Assembly: GCA_005888675.1 (NCBI GenBank)
Contig: VBBA01000017.1
Location: forward strand, 1 to 12,035
DNA: 12,035 nt
Direction: 5' to 3'
Origin: Candidatus Bathyarchaeota archaeon
GTDB lineage: Archaea > Thermoproteota > Bathyarchaeia > 40CM-2-53-6
The notes below the pieces were generated by a model, which ran no database searches, was not told the origin of the DNA, and saw only the letters and a program-made list of their open reading frames with translations. Positions 6,686 to 10,196 of this stretch are shown piece by piece. Each line of letters opens with the position of its first letter. Positions within the stretch are counted from its first letter, which is position 1. The position numbers and the translations under genes were made by a program.

Positions 6686-7183
6686 TTGGCATCCTTAGAC
6701 AACATCACCGACCCAGCGGTTTGGGGAACCATAACCCAAACCATCGTCCTAACCCTCACGCTCGTAATCTTCATCCTATCCTTTCGCAGCCAGGAAAAGA
6801 CGTCAAAAGAAAACGCCTACCAGAAAGTCCTAGACGACACAACCGATGCCATGAGAATGCTGGTCACCAATCCAGATTTGGCCATGATCCAAGTCGAAAT
6901 GGCAAGGACGATTGCTCCAACCTCCAGAACGGCCTCACTCTCAAGGGAGGAGATGGGCATCCGCAACTATCTCCTTCTGTTGTACGGAATCTTTGAAAGA
7001 GCCTACATGCTCTACAGTAGAAAATGGATAGACAAGGCAGCTTGGAGCCAGTGGGCCACCTGGCTCGAAACGATGATGAAACATCCCCTATTCGTCGAAG
7101 TACACAGTTCTTCGATTGGAATGTTCGACCGCCCCTTCCAAGACTACGTCAGCAGTCTTCTCGATAGTAGAAGTTCGAAATGA
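6686..7183 (+). CDS. N-terminally membrane-anchored protein of unknown function (165 aa)
   Basis: One transmembrane helix (TITQTIVLTLTLVIFILSF, about residues 15-33) is followed by a soluble, helix-rich cytoplasmic domain. The motifs MGIRNYLLLLYGIFERAYMLY and DKAAWSQWATWLETMMKHPLF, with paired Trp and charged helices, resemble the loosely defined DUF4760-type proteins, which have an N-terminal helix and an NYLN/EWW-like core. This is a by-eye resemblance only. The start is TTG at 6686: the frame is open further upstream but has no ATG, GTG or TTG near, and this start gives a short polar N-terminus before the helix. The ATGs at 6655 and 6661 belong to another frame. Function is unknown. Confidence 0.75.
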   Translation: MASLDNITDPAVWGTITQTIVLTLTLVIFILSFRSQEKTSKENAYQKVLDDTTDAMRMLVTNPDLAMIQVEMARTIAPTSRTASLSREEMGIRNYLLLLYGIFERAYMLYSRKWIDKAAWSQWATWLETMMKHPLFVEVHSSSIGMFDRPFQDYVSSLLDSRSSK

Positions 7184-7197
7184 CTTGGCAAGCATGT

Positions 7198-7254
7198 GGC
7201 GTTCCTAGAACGCCTAGTGCGTTGAAGAAAAACAGGGGTCTAAACGCATTCTAG
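7198..7254. repeat. Competing inverted repeats between the 165-aa gene and tRNA-Tyr
   Basis: GGCGTTC-CTA-GAACGCC (7198-7214) is a perfect 7-bp hairpin. Overlapping it, CTAGAA (7205-7210) and TGCGTT (7218-7223) both pair with the contiguous AACGCATTCTAG (7243-7254), leaving a 7-nt bulge. The two folds share 7205-7210 and so exclude each other. The segment is the 3' trailer of tRNA-Tyr on the minus strand and the downstream flank of the plus-strand gene; a T5 run on the minus strand (7232-7228) probably ends tRNA transcription. Confidence 0.45.
7228..7232 (-). terminator. Oligo-T terminator of the tRNA-Tyr transcript
   Basis: The minus strand reads CCCCTGTTTTTCTTC about 30 nt past the encoded CCA end. 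T-runs of this kind end archaeal transcripts. Confidence 0.45.
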
Positions 7255-7277
7255 TGGAATTGGTCCCGGGAGCCGGA

Positions 7278-7304
7278 GTCTCCTAGAGACAAGAATGCCT
7301 CTAT
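7278..7304 (-). other. tRNA-Tyr intron 4 (27 nt, inside the T loop, 59/60)
   Basis: The outer helix is the T stem itself (GCCGG/CCGGC). The central helix is TTCA/GGAG with one A-G mismatch, bulges are AA|A and AC|T, and the inner helix is TAGAG/CTCTA. It is a relaxed BHB, so the cut could shift by one or two bases; every shift still leaves a 7-nt T loop. Confidence 0.78.
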
Positions 7305-7310
7305 TTTGAA

Positions 7311-7343
7311 CTCGCCGAACCGGATCTATTCCGAGCCAGTTCT
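7311..7343 (-). other. tRNA-Tyr intron 3 (33 nt, between T stem and T loop, 53/54)
   Basis: The BHB is perfect: central helix CGCC/GGCG, bulges GG|A and AG|T, inner helix GAACTGG/CCGGTTC of 7 bp (one T-G) with a 12-nt loop. Confidence 0.85.
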
Positions 7344-7359
7344 CCGGCGACACTCCGGT

Positions 7360-7411
7360 TTCAGTTGTTAGCCTAGAAGGCTGGAACGGATGCGCCCTTT
7401 ATGGCGCACAC
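7360..7411 (-). other. tRNA-Tyr intron 2 (52 nt, canonical 37/38 site)
   Basis: The intron lies between G37 and A38. The central helix CTGT/ACTG has three pairs and one T-T mismatch, bulges are AG|G and AA|A, and TGT/ACA starts the inner helix. Inside are two hairpins, TGCGCC/GGCGCA and AGCCT/AGGCT, so it is branched and much longer than the other three introns. Confidence 0.8.
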
Positions 7412-7418
7412 CTACAGC

Positions 7419-7448
7419 GTCTCCGTCCCGATTCTTTAGGTCGGAACT
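7419..7448 (-). other. tRNA-Tyr intron 1 (30 nt, after position 30, anticodon stem)
   Basis: The BHB motif is complete: central helix CTTC/GGAG (one T-G), bulges CG|A and AC|G, and inner helix GTTCCGA/TCGGGAC of 7 bp (one T-G) closing a 9-nt loop. Before splicing this intron splits the 5' strand of the anticodon stem. Confidence 0.85.
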
Positions 7449-7510
7449 CGGAAGCTCTTCCAGGCTGAGCTACCCCGGGGACCAAGAATGACGCGAAGAC
7501 CCTAAGCTAG

Positions 7511-7891
7511 TTAAGGATTCCCAGAACTAGAACCACCCGCATGATGATTCTCCCTAATCCAACGTGCCAATTCACGCAACGCCTCGTTACTGGTGACATC
7601 AATTACCGGCACGTCAACATTTCCTACCCTAATGGACTGATTGTACTTCGCCATCGGAGCATGCGAAACGTTCGAGGCATAGATTCGTCCTTTGATGTAT
7701 TCCTCGGGTAAAGCCTCGGGCTCTACAAAATCAGCCAAGAACACAACACCCTCAGCCCAGTACAAGGCCATAGGCTGACCGGACACGTTCATCACGAACG
7801 CGATCATCGAAGCAAGATCACGTTGGGTACCAAAACCCGTTAACCCCGTCACTATAACCTCCTGAGGAGGAGAATGAACAATTGATACCAT
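7511..7891 (-). CDS. Hypothetical protein between two intron-rich tRNA genes (126 aa)
   Basis: The start is ATG at 7891, set by GGTGA eight bases upstream (7904-7900) and a TATA-like CTTTAACTA (7976-7968). The frame runs on to 8101, but that part overlaps the tRNA-Asp gene and is not coding. The protein starts MVSIVHSPPQEVIVTGLTGFG and has alternating hydrophobic strands and helices: MIAFVMNVSGQPMALYWAEGVVFLADF, then a polar middle, then VDVPVIDVTSNEALRELARWI and a Gly/Ser-rich tail. There is no Cys and no membrane helix; it looks like a small soluble alpha/beta protein. I recognise no family. An 8-bp hairpin lies in the leader just upstream of the ribosome site. A link to tRNA biology is possible only by position. 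Confidence 0.8.
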   Translation of the reverse strand: MVSIVHSPPQEVIVTGLTGFGTQRDLASMIAFVMNVSGQPMALYWAEGVVFLADFVEPEALPEEYIKGRIYASNVSHAPMAKYNQSIRVGNVDVPVIDVTSNEALRELARWIRENHHAGGSSSGNP

Positions 7892-7910
7892 TCTATTTCT
7901 CACCAAGGCC

Positions 7911-7939
7911 CGACCAGCCACGCATCTACCTGCTGGTCG
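7911..7939 (-). promoter_or_regulatory. Leader hairpin upstream of the 126-aa gene
   Basis: On the minus strand CGACCAGC (7939-7932) pairs perfectly over 8 bp with GCTGGTCG (7918-7911) around a 13-nt loop. It lies between the TATA-like box and the GGTGA ribosome site, six bases before the latter, so it is within the predicted mRNA leader. It could affect translation or mRNA stability. Confidence 0.45.
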
Positions 7940-7967
7940 TAACTGGAACCCCAAGGAAGATGAGCCA

Positions 7968-7976
7968 TAGTTAAAG
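7968..7976 (-). promoter_or_regulatory. TATA-like box of the 126-aa gene
   Basis: The minus strand reads CTTTAACTA, which predicts transcription from about 7945 and a leader of roughly 50 nt that contains the hairpin and GGTGA site. It lies just 27 nt beyond the CCA end of tRNA-Asp. Confidence 0.5.
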
Positions 7977-8030
7977 ATTCGAACTAGAATCGCTAGTAAA
8001 TCTGGCGCCCAGGGCGGGATTCGAACCCGC

Positions 8031-8061
8031 AACACGCTCGAGATGATTGCCCATCTCAAGT
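8031..8061 (-). other. tRNA-Asp intron 3 (31 nt, variable loop/T stem junction)
   Basis: The central helix is TACG/CGTG (one T-G), bulges are AC|A and TT|G, and inner helix CTTGAGATG/CATCTCGAG is 9 bp with a 6-nt loop. After splicing the variable loop is CGAC directly followed by the T stem. Confidence 0.86.
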
Positions 8062-8088
8062 GTCGTACGGGTGACAGCCGTACATACT

Positions 8089-8119
8089 CTCGGCCAGCCA
8101 AAGGAAATCCCGCCGCTGC
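8089..8119 (-). other. tRNA-Asp intron 2 (31 nt, D loop, before A21)
   Basis: The central helix is CGGT/GCCG (one T-G), bulges are CC|G and AG|A, and the inner helix CAGC/GCTG is 4 bp with a 16-nt loop. Splicing restores the GTCCGG-type D loop typical of tRNA-Asp. Confidence 0.82.
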
Positions 8120-8138
8120 GGACCGGACTATACTACCT

Positions 8139-8162
8139 CAACGCATCCCTCAACGAAGGATT
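8139..8162 (-). other. tRNA-Asp intron 1 (24 nt, acceptor stem 4/5)
   Basis: The central helix is GCGC/GCGT (one G-T), bulges are CC|A and TG|A, and inner helix ATCCTT/GAGGAT-like pairing gives 6 bp (ATCCTT with AGGGAT, one T-G) around a 5-nt loop. Two of the four central-helix bases (positions -2 and -1) belong to the 5' leader, so this motif exists only before leader removal. Confidence 0.85.
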
Positions 8163-8264
8163 GGGCGCGGAGATATCCGCAACGATTCCCCTGAGCAAAG
8201 GCTACAGCCAACAGCCTCGGGAAATATGCCTTTCCAGAAAGAAACTGACAACGCCACCGATCGT

Positions 8265-8273
8265 GATAAAAAC
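8265..8273 (+). promoter_or_regulatory. TATA-like box of the four-helix membrane protein gene
   Basis: GATAAAAAC lies 30-38 nt before the ATG at 8303, predicting a leader of only about ten bases. Confidence 0.45.
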
Positions 8274-8302
8274 CCGCCAGGGACCAAGTTCCTGACGGAA
8301 AA

Positions 8303-8704
8303 ATGCCTACTGTTCCCGAAATATCATTTGCCTTTGGACTCACCAGCGGACTCCTCACCCTAGGAATACTATTCTTCGTCTATCTTTTGATCGAGGCGTT
8401 CTTCCTATGGGTCGCGGGCGAGATAGTCGTCGGAAGGAGAGTCACGTACGGCGAATCCATCAGAATCGCATTCTTCGGAACGATCGTCGTAGCTGCATCT
8501 CTAATTCTACTCGGCCAGTTCGGACTGCTCATTTCCATAGGGACTGCACTAATCTTGTTCCTTCTGATAGTGAAAGGATCCTACCACACTGGCTGGCTCG
8601 GCGCGATAGGAGTATCGATAGTCTCGATAATAGTAGCCATAATAATATTCGTCGTTGTGATCGCGGTCTTAGGGCTTTCATTGAGAGGATTGACGGGACT
8701 ATAG
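8303..8704 (+). CDS. Integral membrane protein with four predicted helices (133 aa)
   Basis: Nearly the whole protein is hydrophobic, with four segments: about residues 10-38 (GLTSGLLTLGILFFVYLLIEAFFLWVAG), 52-70 (IRIAFFGTIVVAASLILLG), 73-91 (GLLISIGTALILFLLIVKG) and 99-127 (AIGVSIVSIIVAIIIFVVVIAVLGL). The short loops carry the only charges (GEIVVGRRVTYGES, KGSYHTG). Small residues are frequent within the helices. There is no signal peptide or catalytic motif. The start is ATG at 8303, close behind a TATA-like box, so the mRNA is probably nearly leaderless. It is a single gene divergent from tRNA-Asp. I recognise no family; a small transporter-like or membrane-stress protein cannot be excluded. 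Confidence 0.8.
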   Translation: MPTVPEISFAFGLTSGLLTLGILFFVYLLIEAFFLWVAGEIVVGRRVTYGESIRIAFFGTIVVAASLILLGQFGLLISIGTALILFLLIVKGSYHTGWLGAIGVSIVSIIVAIIIFVVVIAVLGLSLRGLTGL

Positions 8705-8732
8705 AACGACAGTACGTCTTGTAAGTTAGTCG

Positions 8733-8779
8733 AAAAACAGAGGAATTACGAGCCTTAAGCCTCAGGAGAGGAGGCTAAG
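8733..8779 (-). terminator. Terminator of the 23-aa microprotein gene
   Basis: CTTAGCCTC (8779-8771) pairs with GAGGC and TTAAG (8763-8754), nine pairs with a one-base bulge and a 7-nt loop. The hairpin contains the gene's stop codon. A T5 run (8737-8733) follows about 17 nt after it on the minus strand. Confidence 0.5.
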
Positions 8780-8846
8780 CTGCTTCTCCTTCGCCCTCGG
8801 ATTCTGGCTCGTCGTGTTCGGCCGAACAACCGCATGTACTACACAT
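8775..8846 (-). CDS. Cysteine-rich microprotein with CxxCxC motif (23 aa)
   Basis: An ATG at 8846 opens a 23-codon frame reading MCSTCGCSAEHDEP and then an acidic tail of Glu, Gly, Ser and Ala ending in AA. Cys2, Cys5 and Cys7 with His11 form a compact likely metal site (Zn, Ni, Cu or Fe-S). The acidic tail is intrinsically disordered. The C-x-x-C-G-C start resembles the metal-binding N-terminus of HypB-type proteins, but nothing else of them is present. Support for a real gene is its own TATA-like CTTTAAGTAC (8885-8876) at the right distance and a hairpin plus T-run over the stop codon. The gene would be nearly leaderless. It lies 49 nt past the hydrolase stop, on the same strand. A metal carrier or redox-sensor peptide is inference. 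Confidence 0.65.
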   Translation of the reverse strand: MCSTCGCSAEHDEPESEGEGEAA

Positions 8847-8875
8847 GTTTAGCCAATTCAGCAGTGGACGATTTC

Positions 8876-8885
8876 GTACTTAAAG
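8876..8885 (-). promoter_or_regulatory. TATA-like box of the microprotein gene
   Basis: The minus strand reads CTTTAAGTAC, centred about 35 nt before the ATG at 8846, which puts the predicted transcription start near 8855. It lies in the 49-nt gap after the hydrolase stop codon, so the microprotein need not depend on the hydrolase transcript. Confidence 0.55.
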
Positions 8886-8895
8886 ACCTGCTTTA

Positions 8896-9600
8896 CTACG
8901 CTCCAGCGGGTCGCTTCGAATGCTCGGTGAACCAGTCCGAGAGGAGTGATATTATCGAGACATACGTCTCGTTCAGCACCGCCTTTCCCTGTCCAGGGTC
9001 CAAGCTATGATTGCCTCCCTCGATCCAGTGAATTCTTGCTCCCGAGCCGAGTTTCTGTACAACTTCATCCAACAGGTGCTTTCCGGCAAACTGGTCTCTT
9101 GTCCCAGAGACGAATAGCATCGGAACCTTGACCTGGTAAAGATGGCTGTCCCGAAGTTTCGCGGGCATTCCGGGCGGATGAAGTGGATAACCTAGAAAGA
9201 ATAGACCATCACTCTCTAGCCCTCCTGCCACTGCTTGAGAGGCAATCCTGCCTCCCATAGATTTCCCGCCGAGAAATATGCTCGTTGGTTTGTGTGGACT
9301 TGCGCGGACTTGTTCAACGACCCTCCTGAAAGAGTCCTCAAGAACCTCTTTCCTATCAGGAATCCGCTTTCGAGCTTCCATGTATGGAAAATTGAACTTG
9401 ACCGTTAGGAATCCTCTCCTTGCCAGTTCAGTGTGGAAATAAGTGATGAACGGCGAGTACATCGGTCCCCCCGCACCGTGAGCAACGACTACACATGCCC
9501 CACTCGAAAAGGTCGAAGGGAGACCCGTAACAACGCTGATTTTCCTGCCGTCCCATTCCAGACTACTCTTCTCGAAGGAGACGGTATCAGACCCTGCCAA
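8896..9600 (-). CDS. Alpha/beta hydrolase, KANL3/Tex30-like dienelactone hydrolase superfamily
   Basis: The protein (234 aa) has the full catalytic set of a serine hydrolase. The oxyanion loop is HGAGGP (41-46), the nucleophile elbow is GGKSMGG with Ser114, the acid is Asp169 in VSGTRDQFA, and the base is His198 in EGGNHSL. VAHGAGG, LGGKSMGGR and FLGYPLHPPG together are the pattern of the KANL3/Tex30-like group rather than classic lipases. It is soluble, with no signal peptide, and probably cleaves a small ester or thioester in the cytosol; the substrate is unknown. The start is TTG at 9600: an in-frame TAG lies at 9618-9616, a GGAG site sits six bases before it, and the next ATG would remove the oxyanion loop. 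It is divergent from the PAS gene with a gap of 79 bases. Confidence 0.9.
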   Translation of the reverse strand: MAGSDTVSFEKSSLEWDGRKISVVTGLPSTFSSGACVVVAHGAGGPMYSPFITYFHTELARRGFLTVKFNFPYMEARKRIPDRKEVLEDSFRRVVEQVRASPHKPTSIFLGGKSMGGRIASQAVAGGLESDGLFFLGYPLHPPGMPAKLRDSHLYQVKVPMLFVSGTRDQFAGKHLLDEVVQKLGSGARIHWIEGGNHSLDPGQGKAVLNETYVSIISLLSDWFTEHSKRPAGA

Positions 9601-9679
9601 ACGTGCTCCGTCAGTCTATGAAGCGAAAGCATCAAAAACACTTGCTATCCACCCCTTCTGGTACAGGTCAAAGGAAAAC

Positions 9680-10021
9680 ATGACAACAAACACTCTCCAG
9701 GAAGTCCCAGCGGTGCCGGTCCTTAGTATAATCGTCACCGACGCCGGCGGCAAGATAACCTCGTTCTCAGAAGGGGCTGAGAAGCTCTTCGAATGGAAAG
9801 CCTCTGAGGTAGTTGGAAAATCGGTTGCTACAATGCACACTGAACAGGGCGTCAAAGAGTTCGGGAAGATACTAGGAGATGCAGCGAATGGTCGCTACGA
9901 GGGCAGCTTAGCCTTCAAGAAGAAGAACGGACAAACATTTCAAGCGCGCCTCCAAGTTCTCGCCACGAAGGACAAGACAGGTAAAGTCAACTCCTACATC
10001 GGAATAACGTACCAAATCTAG
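9680..10021 (+). CDS. Stand-alone PAS domain protein (113 aa)
   Basis: The whole protein is one PAS fold. LSIIVTDAGGKITSFSEGAEKLFEWKASEVVGKSV is the PAS core with the typical N-A-E-xx-F-G/W-Y position replaced by SEGAEKLFEW. The middle helix region is about 60-80. RYEGSLAFKKKNGQTFQARLQVLATKDKTGKVNSYIGITYQI is the PAC-type beta sheet ending the domain. There is no output domain (kinase, HTH or GGDEF), no membrane helix and no Cys for a flavin adduct. It may sense a ligand or redox state and act by binding a partner. The start is ATG at 9680, with AGGTC about 13 nt upstream, which is weak. A T6 run follows the stop by 30 bases, so it is a single-gene transcript. Confidence 0.9.
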   Translation: MTTNTLQEVPAVPVLSIIVTDAGGKITSFSEGAEKLFEWKASEVVGKSVATMHTEQGVKEFGKILGDAANGRYEGSLAFKKKNGQTFQARLQVLATKDKTGKVNSYIGITYQI

Positions 10022-10050
10022 GCAAAATCTCCGAAGCCGATCCTTCTCCC

Positions 10051-10056
10051 TTTTTT
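10051..10056 (+). terminator. T6 terminator after the PAS gene
   Basis: TTCTCCCTTTTTTGC follows the PAS stop codon by about 30 bases; there is no hairpin, as usual for archaeal T-run terminators. Confidence 0.5.
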
Positions 10057-10196
10057 GCTTGCGCTATTTCCCTAGAAAGACTTGTTAGTCAGCCTTCGCG
10101 GGGAACCTAGCTTAATCGAGGGGCTTAGGACTGTCATTCGATCACTCTAAACTTCCGAGACAGAAGCAAAGAAGTTTTCTACCGTCCAGTATAGAT

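Larger units (their letters stand above)
7261..7479 (-). tRNA. tRNA-Tyr (GUA) interrupted by four introns
   Basis: Removing four segments leaves a complete 74-nt tRNA plus encoded CCA (7263-7261). Acceptor CCCGGGG pairs with TCCCGGG (one G-U). D stem is GCTC/GAGC with loop AGCCTGGAA. Anticodon stem is TCCGG/CCGGA with loop CTGTAGA, anticodon GTA at 7415-7413. The variable loop is GTGTC. T stem is GCCGG/CCGGC with loop TTCAAAT. C1-G72 with A73 is the archaeal tyrosine identity set. Exons are 7479-7449, 7418-7412, 7359-7344, 7310-7305 and 7277-7264; introns follow positions 30, 37, 53 and 59. At every junction the cut falls after the second base of a 3-base bulge next to a 4-bp helix, two of them perfect and two with one mismatch. 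A TATA-like CTTAACTA (7515-7508) overlaps the end of the upstream gene. Confidence 0.92.
8003..8166 (-). tRNA. tRNA-Asp (GUC) interrupted by three non-canonical introns
   Basis: Removing three segments leaves a full 75-nt tRNA plus encoded CCA (8005-8003). Acceptor GCCCAGG pairs perfectly with CCTGGGC, discriminator G73. D stem GTAT/GTAT (two G-T pairs) has loop AGTCCGGTCCA. Anticodon stem TACGG/CCGTA has loop CTGTCAC, anticodon GTC at 8075-8073. Variable loop CGAC gives C48 opposite G15. T arm is GCGGG, TTCGAAT, CCCGC. G73 and GUC fit archaeal tRNA-Asp. Exons are 8166-8163, 8138-8120, 8088-8062 and 8030-8006. The introns lie after position 4 (acceptor stem), before A21 (D loop) and at the end of the variable loop; none is at 37/38. 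All three have a 4-bp central helix and cuts after the second bulge base. At a glance the variable-loop intron mimics a long arm of a type II tRNA. Confidence 0.92.

Noticed and set aside
8006..8101. A type II tRNA (Ser or Leu) with GAGATG/CATCTC as a long variable arm.
   Set aside because: No acceptor strand matching CCTGGGC lies directly upstream. The supposed variable arm is the stem of a BHB intron, and removing three introns gives a perfect tRNA-Asp with anticodon GTC.
7892..8101. N-terminal extension of the 126-aa gene to a 196-aa protein.
   Set aside because: The extension would translate the tRNA-Asp exons and introns. A GGTGA site and TATA-like box point to the ATG at 7891.
8006..8166. 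A split tRNA whose 5' half lies elsewhere in the genome.
   Set aside because: The missing acceptor strand GCCC is present at 8166-8163, followed by a 24-nt BHB intron, so the gene is continuous.
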